The notes below the pieces were generated by a model that did no database searches, was not told the DNA's origin, and saw nothing but the letters and a program-made list of their open reading frames with translations. From contig JAMXAG010000005.1 of the NCBI GenBank assembly GCA_024281675.1, forward strand, positions 1 through 64,000: DNA of 64,000 nt. Direction: 5' to 3'. This stretch comes from Nitrosomonas sp. GTDB lineage: Bacteria; Pseudomonadota; Gammaproteobacteria; Burkholderiales; Nitrosomonadaceae. This document shows, piece after piece, positions 38,775 through 48,176 of this stretch; positions within the stretch are counted from its first letter, which is position 1, and each line of letters starts with the position of its first letter. The translations under genes were made by a program, and so were the position numbers.

Positions 38775-39937
38775 ATGATCCTGAGCGGCGTGTGGTGCCT
38801 AAAGTTGGGTTGGTATTGACTGGAGGAGGAGCGCGTGCAGCTTATCAGGTAGGTGTTTTAAAAGCGATTTCAGAATTATTGCCGGATAAAACAGTAAATC
38901 CTTTTCCTGTGGTTTGTGGTACATCGGCTGGTGCTATTAATGCTGCAAGCATTGCCGTTTATGCTAACAATTATGCTGAAGGAGTGAATAAGCTCGAAGC
39001 GGTATGGTCGAATTTTCACGTTAACCAGATTCATCGTTCGGATTTTTTGGGTGTTGCGCAAAACACTTTGCGTTGTATGTTTTCTTTAGTGTCCAGTGAG
39101 TATGGGAAATCTCGCGCAATTTCTCTGTTAGATAATACCCCACTGCAAATGTTACTGCGAAGCAAGTTTTCTTTTCGTTCTATCCCTTATTGTATACGTG
39201 AAGGCGCGCTCCATGCGGTGGGACTTACGGCGTGGGGATATACGTCGGGAGAATCGGTTACATTTTTCCAAGCTGCGAAAGAGGTCATGCCCTGGAGAAG
39301 AGCGCAAAGAATAGGGATTCCAGTGAGATTAGGCGTCGATCATTTGCTGGCTTCTTCTTCGATACCGTTTATTTTTCCCGCAGTAAAGTTGAATCGCGAA
39401 TACTTTGGTGATGGGTCGATGCGTCAGTTAGCGCCCATTAGTCCAGCACTGCACTTAGGGGCTGATAAAGTGCTTGTGATTGGTGTACGAAGAGCGGTAC
39501 TGGATGAACCAAAAAGGATTCAAGCTGCAGGTTACCCACCTTTTGCGCAGATCGCCGGGCACGCGTTCAATAGCATTTTTGTCGATAGCTTGGATGTTGA
39601 TTTGGAACGTTTGTTGCGAATCAACGAAACAGTCACGCAAGTATCTCATGAAGTATTTAAAGAAAAAAATATACCATTGCGTCCAATTGAGGCAATGATG
39701 ATCGCACCCAGTCAGAGTATCAATCAAATTGCACAGAAGTACGCGCATACTTTACCGTGGGTGATGCGTTATTTATATCGAGCAGTGGGGGCAATGGGGC
39801 CGAATGGTTTAACTTTATTGAGTTATGTTTTATTTGAATCAGCTTTTTGTCGAGATTTAATCGAGTTAGGTTATTACGATACCTTGCAACAACGAAATGA
39901 ATTACTGAAGTTTATTGGTGTTGAAACACACAACTGA
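38771..39937 (+). CDS. Patatin-like phospholipase family protein
   Basis: 388 residues. It should be a serine lipid acyl hydrolase with a Ser-Asp dyad. The oxyanion motif GLVLTGGGARAAYQVG is at 13-28, the nucleophile GTSAG at 50-54 (Ser52), and the Asp in DGSM at 214 (usually DGG). It resembles the bacterial NTE/RssA group rather than the ExoU type. A C-terminal extension of about 150 residues follows the catalytic part. Substrate unknown. Confidence 0.88.
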   Translation: MNDPERRVVPKVGLVLTGGGARAAYQVGVLKAISELLPDKTVNPFPVVCGTSAGAINAASIAVYANNYAEGVNKLEAVWSNFHVNQIHRSDFLGVAQNTLRCMFSLVSSEYGKSRAISLLDNTPLQMLLRSKFSFRSIPYCIREGALHAVGLTAWGYTSGESVTFFQAAKEVMPWRRAQRIGIPVRLGVDHLLASSSIPFIFPAVKLNREYFGDGSMRQLAPISPALHLGADKVLVIGVRRAVLDEPKRIQAAGYPPFAQIAGHAFNSIFVDSLDVDLERLLRINETVTQVSHEVFKEKNIPLRPIEAMMIAPSQSINQIAQKYAHTLPWVMRYLYRAVGAMGPNGLTLLSYVLFESAFCRDLIELGYYDTLQQRNELLKFIGVETHN

Positions 39938-39989
39938 ATGTGTAGGTAGGTATAACCATAACAATGGATAAAGATTTTAGGAAAAATAA

Positions 39990-40712
39990 ATGAGTTTTGA
40001 TGATCCTCAATTTTGGATTGCAGTGTTACAAATTATCGCCATTGACATTGTATTAGGAGGCGACAATGCTGTGGTTATTGCCTTGGCGTGCCGCCGCTTG
40101 CCGGAAGATCAACGTAAATTGGGCATCTTTTGGGGAGTTTTCGGTGCCATTGCTTTACGGGTTGTGTTGATTTTTTTTGCATTAAGTCTGCTTGCGATCC
40201 CATATTTAAAGATAGTTGGTGGAGTATTGCTGCTATGGATCGGAGTCAAATTATTGCAACCCGAATCTGATGGGGAGCACGAAGTCGATGCCAGCACGAC
40301 TTTAATGGGAGCTATCAAAACCATTATTGTCGCTGATGCGGTGATGAGTTTGGATAATGTGATTGCCATTGCGGGAGCGGCAAAAGATGAAATGGGGCTC
40401 GTCGTTTTTGGTTTGATAATTAGCGTGCCGATTATTGTATGGGGTAGTCAATTGGTGATGAAACTCATGGAAAGTTTTCCAGTGACAATTGCCATCGGTG
40501 CGGGGTTACTCGGTTGGATCGCAGGTGATATGTTTGTTTCTGATGTTGCAACCAAACAATGGGTCGAAGCACAAGCGAATTATCTGCATTGGATCGCGCC
40601 TATGGCCGGCGCAATCCTAGTAGTTTTTGTGGGCAAAATGATTGCCAGACTGAAGAGTGACAAGCAAAAGGCTATTGTTGATTTGGTGGATGATACTGTG
40701 CCGAAGAAATAA
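39990..40712 (+). CDS. TerC family integral membrane protein (YjbE-like)
   Basis: 240 residues with about seven membrane segments. The signature IAIDIVLGGDNAVVIALAC (N-terminal) and its repeat IVADAVMSLDNVIAIAGAA carry the paired acidic/Asn residues typical of TerC proteins. Family members have been linked to tellurite resistance and to manganese export. The 52 bases upstream are too short for the yybP-ykoY Mn riboswitch often found before such genes. Confidence 0.88.
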   Translation: MSFDDPQFWIAVLQIIAIDIVLGGDNAVVIALACRRLPEDQRKLGIFWGVFGAIALRVVLIFFALSLLAIPYLKIVGGVLLLWIGVKLLQPESDGEHEVDASTTLMGAIKTIIVADAVMSLDNVIAIAGAAKDEMGLVVFGLIISVPIIVWGSQLVMKLMESFPVTIAIGAGLLGWIAGDMFVSDVATKQWVEAQANYLHWIAPMAGAILVVFVGKMIARLKSDKQKAIVDLVDDTVPKK

Positions 40713-40744
40713 TTGATTACTTTCCATTCATTGAGAAATTACGC

Positions 40745-41170
40745 ATGTTAAAAATTCTATTACCTGTCGATGGTTCGGATAATTCTGATAAAGCGGTGGC
40801 TGATTTTATATCTATGATTAATTGGTATAAAGAGCCACCAGAGGTGCATTTGTTAACAGTTCAAACACCATTGAGCGGTAATATTTCATCCTATATCAAT
40901 GCAACAGATATCAAACAGTATCATCAAGAAGAAGGCTTAAAAAGCCTCGAAAATGCCCGCAAATTGCTCGATCAAGCTGGAGTCTCTTGCCAGTATCATA
41001 TTACGGTAGGTGATCCGGCTGAAATGATCGTACGGTTTGCGACAGAACAAAAATATGACCAAATTGTCATGGGGCCACGGGGTAAAGGAAACATCGAGGG
41101 TTTATTACTGGGGTCAGTAACTAATAAGGTAATGCAATCGGCACTAATACCTGTGTTATTGGTTAAATAA
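40745..41170 (+). CDS. Universal stress protein (UspA family)
   Basis: 141 residues, one Usp domain. The N-terminal KILLPVDGSDNSDKAV and the C-terminal ATP-binding motif MGPRGKGNIEGLLLGSVTNK (G-x2-G-x9-G-S/T) are present, so it is likely of the nucleotide-binding class. It follows the TerC gene after 32 bases and precedes the phosphodiesterase by 25, suggesting a common transcript. Confidence 0.9.
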   Translation: MLKILLPVDGSDNSDKAVADFISMINWYKEPPEVHLLTVQTPLSGNISSYINATDIKQYHQEEGLKSLENARKLLDQAGVSCQYHITVGDPAEMIVRFATEQKYDQIVMGPRGKGNIEGLLLGSVTNKVMQSALIPVLLVK

Positions 41171-41195
41171 TTGTTTTGTATGAGGCAAAAATCTC

Positions 41196-41960
41196 TTGAG
41201 ACTCAGAACGCTAGGGTGTAGCGGAGGCATAGGTAGCGGGGAACAGACCACTGCTTTTTTGTTAGACGACGACATCCTCATTGATGCAGGAACGGGAGTT
41301 GGCAATTTGCGTATGGATGAAATGATCAAGATTGATCACATTTTTCTAACGCACGCGCATCTCGATCATGTGGTATTTGTCCCTTTTTTAGTGGATACGG
41401 TTGGTTATGTTCGTAATAAGCCGATCACTATTCATATTACAGAAGCGACGCGTGATGTTTTGCAAGACCACTTATTTAATTGGCATTTATGGCCAGATTT
41501 CACCAAAATTCCCAGTCAACATACGCCCTATATGCGGTATCAAATTCTCGCAATGGGCGATACCATCGATTTACAAGGTCGTAAAATAACACCACTGCCT
41601 GCCAATCATGTCGTGCCAACGGTTGGGTATCAATTAGATTCAGGCCGATCAAGCCTAGTGTTTACATCAGATACTACTACCAATCCTGAATTCTGGGCTA
41701 TTGTTAACAAAATCCAGAATCTGAAGTATCTCATTATTGAATCCGCCTTCTGCAATAAAAAAAGAGATGTCGCTATCAGATCTAAGCATTATTGCCCAAG
41801 TTTGTTGATGGAAGATCTAAAAAAGTTTGAACGCCATGCCGAAATGTACATTACACATTTAAAACCAGGTGAATCTGACATTACAATGGATGAGATACAC
41901 AAGACCATGCCACAGTTTAATCCGCGTAAGTTAGAAAACAATCAAACGTTTGAGTTTTAA
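41196..41960 (+). CDS. Class II 3',5'-cyclic-nucleotide phosphodiesterase, MBL fold
   Basis: 254 residues from a TTG start; no ATG is available before the fold begins (MRLRTLGCSGGIG). It should hydrolyse cAMP or cGMP. The metal motif THAHLDH is at 52-58, with further ligands in LPANHVVPTVGY and FTSDTTTNPEFW, and the C-terminal His in YITHLKPG. The gene sits 20 bases before a GAF-PilB ATPase. Confidence 0.85.
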   Translation: MRLRTLGCSGGIGSGEQTTAFLLDDDILIDAGTGVGNLRMDEMIKIDHIFLTHAHLDHVVFVPFLVDTVGYVRNKPITIHITEATRDVLQDHLFNWHLWPDFTKIPSQHTPYMRYQILAMGDTIDLQGRKITPLPANHVVPTVGYQLDSGRSSLVFTSDTTTNPEFWAIVNKIQNLKYLIIESAFCNKKRDVAIRSKHYCPSLLMEDLKKFERHAEMYITHLKPGESDITMDEIHKTMPQFNPRKLENNQTFEF

Positions 41961-41980
41961 TCAATCCAGGGACTGCATGT

Positions 41981-44368
41981 ATGAGAATATCGACTACCCC
42001 ACTACCAATCAATGATTCCTCTGCAAATAGTGCGGATGGAAGTGATGAAAAAGATTTTCCTAGTCATTGGCAGCCGCTGATTAATAAGATAAAAGCCGCT
42101 GAAACGATCGATGAAATCATTCTCGAAGCTAGCAAAGAGATCTGTCAATTATTCAGTGCGGATCGTGCGACGATCTATACATTGAGTGAAGATCAAGTTT
42201 ATCTGATTACACGTGTAAGAACCGGTGATTCGTTGCAAGATCTGAGATTGCCATTGGTCAAAGGCAGCATTATTGATTATGTCAATTCACGTAAGCAGGC
42301 AGTGAATATTGAAGATGTTTACCACAAGGGTGAGCTGAGAAAAATAGATCCATCAATGACGTTTTCGCACGAAGTGGATAAACGTACCGGATATCGTACT
42401 AAACAGATGCTGGTGGTTCCGATTGTGAGTTCCAATGGTGAAAAAATATTGGGTGCTGTACAAGTAATTAATCACAAAAACAATCAGCCTTTTTCACCGA
42501 CTGATATGACAGGGTTAATGGAAATTGGTTGTGCGTTGGCCGAAATCTTGCAACCGCATCCTAAAATTGCCCAAGTAGCCAAATCAAAATACGATCATCT
42601 GGTTTTTGGTCGCATTATCTCAGCTGATCAGTATGAGCAAGCTGTACTTACGGCACGAAATAAACGCTGCGAGCTAGAAGATATCCTCATTGACGAGCTA
42701 AAAGTTAAGGCATCGCAAATCGGTCAAGCATTATCTTTGTTTTTCAATGTGTCCTATGAGGGCTATAAGGCGGATCGGATCAAACCTTTTACTTTATTGA
42801 AAAACCTGAAAAAAGATTATATTGAGAATAATGGCTGGCTGCCGGTTGATGAAACCAAAGATGAAGTGACGGTTTTAACGCTTGATCCAGAATTGATTAA
42901 GTCACAGCGTATCATCAATAATATTTTCCCCAAACATAAGGTTATTTATACCGTTACTACGCACCGAGAATTTATCCAAACAATTGAGCAGTTTTACGGT
43001 GTAAATACGGATGATGTCGCATCAGGCGATATTAATGAAATGTTGGGCGGAATGGATGACGGAGATAACGAAGAAGGCACTAGCCTTAATGAAGAATCAT
43101 CTGCTGCGTCTGACAATGAATTGGTCAAGTTGGTGAATAAGATCATCATCGACGCCCATAAAATGGGCGTATCCGATATTCATATTGAGCCTTATGGTGG
43201 TAAAGAAAAAACCAAAATCCGCTTTCGTAAAGACGGTTCATTGATGCCGTATATCGAAATTCCTGCCAGTTACCGGAATCCATTAATTACCCGCATCAAG
43301 ATCATGTGTGATTTGGATATTTCGGAAAAACGCAAACCCCAGGACGGTAAAATCAAATTCCGTAAATATGCGCCTTTGGATATTGAATTGCGCGTGGCTA
43401 CGATTCCTTCTGCGGGTGGTATGGAAGACGTGGTGATGCGCATTTTGGCGGCAGGAGAACCCATTCCATTGGAAAAAATGGGATTCACCGCATACAACCA
43501 GGAAGAATTGAAAAAAATCATTAGTAAACCGTACGGGTTGTTTTTTGTGTGTGGCCCGACCGGTTCTGGTAAAACCACCACGTTGCATTCGATCCTGAAG
43601 TTCCTCAACCGCACCGATACCAAAATATGGACTGCGGAAGACCCTGTCGAGATTACGCAAAAAGGCTTGCGTCAGGTGCAAATCAATGTCAAAGCGGGAC
43701 TGACTTTTCCCGCGATCATGCGCTCTTTTTTGCGGGCTGACCCCGATATCATTATGGTGGGCGAGATGCGAGACAAGGAAACGACCAGTATCGGTATCGA
43801 AGCATCGTTGACCGGGCATTTGGTGTTTGCCACTCTGCATACCAACAGTGCACCGGAATCGGTCATTCGTCTGCTCGATATGGGGATGGATCCGTTTAAC
43901 TTTGCTGATGCATTACTCGGAGTATTGGCGCAGCGTCTTGCCAAACGGTTGTGCAAATGCAAACAAGCACATGTCGCCACAGAACAGGAAATTAATACTT
44001 TGTTGCTTGAATATTGCGAAGAGTTAAACCATATCGACCGATTTAAGGCCAATCCAGAAGCATCGCGGCAAGAGATTCTCAGTGACTGGAAAGAACAGTA
44101 TGGTGACGAAAACGGTCAGATGACGCTGTATAAGCCGGTAGGTTGCGATGAGTGCTCTAATACCGGTTTTAGGGGGCGTGTTGGTTTGCACGAACTGATG
44201 ACTGCGAGTGATGCGTTGAAAAAGAACATTCAGGAACATGCCCGTGTCGCGGATATGCTAGTGACTGCACTGGGTGACGGTATGCGTACCTTGAAACAGG
44301 ATGGTATTGAAAAAGTGCTGCAAGGTATTACGGATATCCATCAAGTACGGGTAGTGTGCATTAAGTAG
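41981..44368 (+). CDS. GAF-domain PilB/GspE-type pilus assembly ATPase
   Basis: 795 residues. A GAF domain spans about 38-192 (SADRATIYTLSEDQVYL; LGAVQVINHKN). A diverged MshEN/T2SSE-N region follows at 205-340, then an acidic linker (350-380). The secretion ATPase domain has DIHIEP (399-404), Walker A GPTGSGKTTT (525-534), the Walker B region ADPDIIMVGEMRD (586-598) and a zinc site with Cys658, Cys660, Cys722 and Cys725. It powers pilin polymerisation or a related machine. The usual PilB lacks a GAF domain; the gene may be a second or specialised motor. pilC and pilD are not adjacent. Confidence 0.9.
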   Translation: MRISTTPLPINDSSANSADGSDEKDFPSHWQPLINKIKAAETIDEIILEASKEICQLFSADRATIYTLSEDQVYLITRVRTGDSLQDLRLPLVKGSIIDYVNSRKQAVNIEDVYHKGELRKIDPSMTFSHEVDKRTGYRTKQMLVVPIVSSNGEKILGAVQVINHKNNQPFSPTDMTGLMEIGCALAEILQPHPKIAQVAKSKYDHLVFGRIISADQYEQAVLTARNKRCELEDILIDELKVKASQIGQALSLFFNVSYEGYKADRIKPFTLLKNLKKDYIENNGWLPVDETKDEVTVLTLDPELIKSQRIINNIFPKHKVIYTVTTHREFIQTIEQFYGVNTDDVASGDINEMLGGMDDGDNEEGTSLNEESSAASDNELVKLVNKIIIDAHKMGVSDIHIEPYGGKEKTKIRFRKDGSLMPYIEIPASYRNPLITRIKIMCDLDISEKRKPQDGKIKFRKYAPLDIELRVATIPSAGGMEDVVMRILAAGEPIPLEKMGFTAYNQEELKKIISKPYGLFFVCGPTGSGKTTTLHSILKFLNRTDTKIWTAEDPVEITQKGLRQVQINVKAGLTFPAIMRSFLRADPDIIMVGEMRDKETTSIGIEASLTGHLVFATLHTNSAPESVIRLLDMGMDPFNFADALLGVLAQRLAKRLCKCKQAHVATEQEINTLLLEYCEELNHIDRFKANPEASRQEILSDWKEQYGDENGQMTLYKPVGCDECSNTGFRGRVGLHELMTASDALKKNIQEHARVADMLVTALGDGMRTLKQDGIEKVLQGITDIHQVRVVCIK

Positions 44369-44373
44369 GTTGG

Positions 44374-44400
44374 AAAAAGTGACAAAAATTGTCACTTTTT
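44374..44400 (+). terminator. Rho-independent terminator after the GAF-PilB gene
   Basis: AAAAAGTGACA (44374-44384) pairs perfectly with TGTCACTTTTT (44390-44400) around AAAAT. The stem ends in the U-run, five bases after the stop of the ATPase gene. It is the best intrinsic terminator in the window on the + strand. Confidence 0.85.
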
Positions 44401-44472
44401 GACGTAAATTGTAGGGGTTCTTAAGTTTTACTATTATTGGAAATAATTTTGGTTGGGGTTATAAAATAAAAA

Positions 44473-44493
44473 AACCGCCTTATGTGGGCGGTT
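44473..44493 (-). terminator. Terminator of the pilA gene
   Basis: A 7-bp GC-rich stem AACCGCC/GGCGGTT (44473-44479 and 44487-44493) with loop TTATGTG is followed on the minus strand by a run of seven T. It lies 26 bases past the pilA stop. The + strand side also has CTTTTT, so it may act in both directions. Confidence 0.88.
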
Positions 44494-44518
44494 CTTTTTA
44501 TTAAAAATTAAACTGTTA

Positions 44519-44971
44519 TTAGCAAATAGAGCCTCCTGTTGCAGCAGCTGTTTTGCATCCACCACCAGTTGCCCAGGTAACACCACCAGTTGCGGTTCGT
44601 GTTGGGGTAAGTGTATAAGTATCGGCGGCGGCAATGCCATTTGCTGCAACAGGAACAACAGTTATTAAACCAGCGGCGCCTACTGTGACTGATGTAATAT
44701 TTCCGGATACACCTGAATCATTTGGTACGTCAGTATTGCCTCTTGCTCCAGTTGCAGGTACGACAATAGCACCAGCAGCGACACATGAACCAGTTTGTAC
44801 GCATAACTCGACAGCGGTTTTAAATGGAGTAGAAGCGTTAACAACTTCAGTAAATCGAGCTTTTAAAGTATAGTTTTGATAAGCAGGTACAGCCACTGCT
44901 GCCAAAATACCAATAATGGCTACAACGATCATCAACTCGATTAACGTGAAACCTTTTTGTACTTGTTGCAT
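44519..44971 (-). CDS. pilA: Type IV major pilin PilA
   Basis: 150 residues. A short leader MQQVQKG precedes the cleavage site before Phe8 (type IVa), and Glu5 of the mature protein is present ([20 protein letters not shown]). A hydrophobic helix follows, then a small Ala/Gly/Thr/Val-rich globular domain with two Cys pairs (ELCVQTGSC; the last 15 residues). It is the fibre subunit assembled by PilB and the PilMNOPQ complex. It is convergent with the ATPase gene and has its own sigma-54 promoter and terminator. Confidence 0.95.
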   Translation of the reverse strand: MQQVQKGFTLIELMIVVAIIGILAAVAVPAYQNYTLKARFTEVVNASTPFKTAVELCVQTGSCVAAGAIVVPATGARGNTDVPNDSGVSGNITSVTVGAAGLITVVPVAANGIAAADTYTLTPTRTATGGVTWATGGGCKTAAATGGSIC

Positions 44972-45023
44972 GTTTTATTCTCCTTTGGATTGTGTAAAGC
45001 ACACAAAACGTGTGTGATAACTA

Positions 45024-45043
45024 TTAAGCAGGAGTCGTGCCAA
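45024..45043 (-). promoter_or_regulatory. Sigma-54 promoter of pilA
   Basis: On the minus strand the sequence reads TTGGCACGACTCCTGCTTA, 55-70 bases above the pilA ATG. GG and GC are exactly ten bases apart, the -24/-12 spacing, and TGGCACG is the ideal -24 half. Pilin genes in many proteobacteria use sigma-54 with the PilS/PilR system. A 6-bp inverted repeat CGTGCC/GGCACG (45036-45041, 45056-45061) covers the -24 box. Confidence 0.8.
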
Positions 45044-45171
45044 AAATTCTGGAGAGGCACGATTATTTGAGAAAATAGTCATATATTCATCATATTAGTA
45101 TTAATAAATTCTTGTTCTTATCAAGCTCTAGATTTTTTGGATGAAATTGCTAGTTTCTTTGTGACCGGACG

Positions 45172-47979
45172 TTATTCGTCCCCAAAAACATCTTCCCACA
45201 AAGAAAGTACCGCTAAACGGTCTTCTTGCAAATGGCTACCTTCCACACGGGTGAATTGCTGTGTTGGAGCGTTTGCGGTGGCATTGTAAATACTGTCGGT
45301 ATCACCACTTAGGCGTTGCCGATGCTGTAAGCGGCGAAATTCACGATAGGCGGTGCGGGCTTTTTCTGCTTTCCCAGTTGAAATTAATCCGAGTTCGGCG
45401 GCCAGTTTGAGTAATGCGATATTGCCGATATTGCCTGTCAATTGTGGAAATTGTTGTGAAAAGCCTAATACTAAGTATTGCACAATGAACTCGACATCGA
45501 TGATGCCGCCACGGTCGTGCTTAATGTCAAACAAGGTAGTGAAATTGGGGTGTGCATCGAGCATTTTTTGGCGCATCTTGAGTATTTCGTGGCTGAGTTC
45601 GGTTGGATTACGTTGTTTGCACAAAATGGTTTTGCGTGTGCTTTCGAACAACGCACCAACATGTGTATCACCGACAACATAACGCGCACGGGTTAGCGCC
45701 TGATGTTCCCACACCCAGGCTTGTTCGTGCTGATATTGTGTAAAAGCATCCATCGAATGTACCAACAAGCCGGAAGCGCCATTGGGGCGTAAGCGCAGAT
45801 CGGTATCGTAAAGTAATCCAGCTGATGTCGGGCGGGTTAGCCAGGAATTAATGCTTTGCGCAAGTTTGGCATAAATTTCTGCAGCATCGGGGTGATCATC
45901 TTGATAAAGAAACACCAGGTCGAGATCGGAAACGTAACCCAGCTCCTTTCCACCGAGCTTACCATAGCCGATGATTGCGAAAGCGGGGTTTTCGCGATGA
46001 CGTTTCTTGAGCCCTTCCCACGCCAGTTGCAGTACGGTATCCAGTATCAAATCCGCTAATGCGGTCAGATGATCACTGAGCGTTTCTAGCAGTAAGGAGC
46101 CTTCCAAATCCGTAACCAAGAGGCGAAATACTTGAGCGTGTTGAAAGTGACGCAATACGTCCATTTGCCATTCGATGCTATCAATCTTCGGATTATTGGC
46201 ATGATTCAATTGATAAATCAATTCACTGCGTAATGCTGACCAATCGGGCACTGGGTTCGGTACGTCACGGCGCAGTAATTCATCGAGTAGAATCGGGTGG
46301 CGTCCTAGATAATCACTGGCCCATTGACTGATGCTGACCAATTCTGCGACCCGCTGCAGCGTGTGCGGATGTTCCTGCAGCAATGAAATATAAGCCGTTT
46401 GCAGGCTAATTTTTTCCAGTAGTTGCAACATGCGCTCAAACGTAATTTCGACAGGAGGGTGTTTGGCGGCAGCTTCAATCAATAACGGAATGAGCGCAGT
46501 AATTTGTTGTTGTGTGTATTCCGACAGCAAATGATAGAAATCACCTTGATAAAATAAGCGTAATCGTTTGGATATTTTCTCCGGTTCAACGAAGCCCAGT
46601 GTGCTGAGTTGCGTAGCGGCTGCTTCGGTGTGTGAAATATCCTGTACTTCGGTGCGCCATAGTGAGGTCAGCGTGTCATGTGAAATGGATTTCTTCGGTG
46701 TGGCAAAAATAAGATCAAAGTGCTGGCTGACGTTGTTGCGATGAATGTCGAGTTGCTGCATGAAAGTATCGTAATTAGTGAATCCCATGCTGGTAGTGAT
46801 CAAGTGTTGATCGTCTGGATTTGTCGGCAATGTTTGTGTTTGCTGATCATCCAAATATTGCAGGCGGTGTTCAAGTTTACGCAAGAAATGATAGGCCTGG
46901 ATGAGTTCGGTTACGGCTTGTTCCGGTAACTGTTGTTTTTCTTGTAACCGCTGTAACACGCTCAATGTGGGGCGGATATACCAATCGACATCGCGTCCAC
47001 CCCGTATGAGTTGAAAAACTTGTGCAATGAATTCAATTTCACGGATGCCGCCGGGGCCTAATTTGATATTGTGGTGTAGTTCTCGGCGTTCAACTTCCTT
47101 GCGGATTTGCGCGTGGAGTTTTCGCATCGATTCATAAGCCCCAAAATCAAGGTATTTGCGAAATACGAAGGGGCGGATGATTTTTTCTGTCAAAATAGAT
47201 TCTACGAATTCTGCTTCTTTGTTGTCCGCAGAATAGCCGGCGACTACGCGACCTTTGATCCAGGCATGGCGTTCCCATTCTCGTCCTTGTTTGATGAAAT
47301 AGTCTTCCAGCATTGGAAAGCTGATTGCGAGTGGACTGTTCTCACCATGCGGGCGTAAGCGCATATCTACACGGAACACATATCCATCTACGGTGTAGTC
47401 ATTGAGGCTAGCAATTAGTTTGCGACCAAGCCGGGCAAAAAATTCGTGATTGGAAATACACTTTTTGCCGTTTGTTTCGCCATCCTCGGGATAGACAAAG
47501 ATAAGATCAACATCCGAAGAGACATTCAATTCTCCACCGCCTAATTTTCCCATTGCGACTACCAGTAAATGCTGCGTGGTGTTGCTAGATTCACCTTGTG
47601 GACAGCCGAAGCGATCAAGACGTGTAAGCCAGTTTTCGTGATGCCATAGTGCAAATTGGATAGTGGTTTCGGCCAGTTCAGTCATGCTTTTCATTACTTC
47701 AGCAAGATCTGATAATCCATTGATATCACGTACAATTAGACGTAGTATGACCTGTTTGCGTAAATCACGAAGTATCTGATGCAGTTTATCCTCGTTGGTA
47801 ATTTGTTTGGTATGTGAATCTAAAAAATCTTGCATTTCATTTCGATCGAAGGGCTGCTGAAATGTTTCTGCCAATGCATGGATTCTTTCCGGTTCACTGG
47901 TAAGGAGTCTTTGTGCATAACGACTATGAGCAATCGCATTAGACAGTCGTGCATCTGGTAATGGATTTAAATTAGGCAT
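45172..47979 (-). CDS. glnE: Bifunctional glutamine synthetase adenylyltransferase/deadenylase
   Basis: 935 residues, full length. GlnE adds or removes AMP on glutamine synthetase in answer to nitrogen status signalled by PII. Two nucleotidyltransferase domains are seen: the N-terminal one with GKLGGGELNVSSDVDLIFVY (deadenylase) and the C-terminal one with GYGKLGGKELGYVSDLDLVF (adenylylase). The start MPNLNPLPDARLSNAIAHS fits the family. It is divergent from the nitrilase gene, with 197 bases between the starts. Confidence 0.96.
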   Translation of the reverse strand: MPNLNPLPDARLSNAIAHSRYAQRLLTSEPERIHALAETFQQPFDRNEMQDFLDSHTKQITNEDKLHQILRDLRKQVILRLIVRDINGLSDLAEVMKSMTELAETTIQFALWHHENWLTRLDRFGCPQGESSNTTQHLLVVAMGKLGGGELNVSSDVDLIFVYPEDGETNGKKCISNHEFFARLGRKLIASLNDYTVDGYVFRVDMRLRPHGENSPLAISFPMLEDYFIKQGREWERHAWIKGRVVAGYSADNKEAEFVESILTEKIIRPFVFRKYLDFGAYESMRKLHAQIRKEVERRELHHNIKLGPGGIREIEFIAQVFQLIRGGRDVDWYIRPTLSVLQRLQEKQQLPEQAVTELIQAYHFLRKLEHRLQYLDDQQTQTLPTNPDDQHLITTSMGFTNYDTFMQQLDIHRNNVSQHFDLIFATPKKSISHDTLTSLWRTEVQDISHTEAAATQLSTLGFVEPEKISKRLRLFYQGDFYHLLSEYTQQQITALIPLLIEAAAKHPPVEITFERMLQLLEKISLQTAYISLLQEHPHTLQRVAELVSISQWASDYLGRHPILLDELLRRDVPNPVPDWSALRSELIYQLNHANNPKIDSIEWQMDVLRHFQHAQVFRLLVTDLEGSLLLETLSDHLTALADLILDTVLQLAWEGLKKRHRENPAFAIIGYGKLGGKELGYVSDLDLVFLYQDDHPDAAEIYAKLAQSINSWLTRPTSAGLLYDTDLRLRPNGASGLLVHSMDAFTQYQHEQAWVWEHQALTRARYVVGDTHVGALFESTRKTILCKQRNPTELSHEILKMRQKMLDAHPNFTTLFDIKHDRGGIIDVEFIVQYLVLGFSQQFPQLTGNIGNIALLKLAAELGLISTGKAEKARTAYREFRRLQHRQRLSGDTDSIYNATANAPTQQFTRVEGSHLQEDRLAVLSLWEDVFGDE

Positions 47980-48176
47980 GGTGCATTGTAAATCAAATAG
48001 TGTGTTGGCAAAGTCGATGGTAAAATCGAATATACGAGAGAAAGTTTCTGTTTATTACCATAACGAAAATAAAACCACCTGATACTATTAAAAGCATAAC
48101 AGGAATGGAGAAAGTGAATTCCTAATTACTACTTAAAATTGTCAGGTATATAACAATCATTACGACGCCGTAAAAA

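Noticed and set aside
39938-39989. Mn riboswitch (yybP-ykoY) before the TerC gene
   Set aside because: Only 52 bases are available and no conserved riboswitch pieces are seen.
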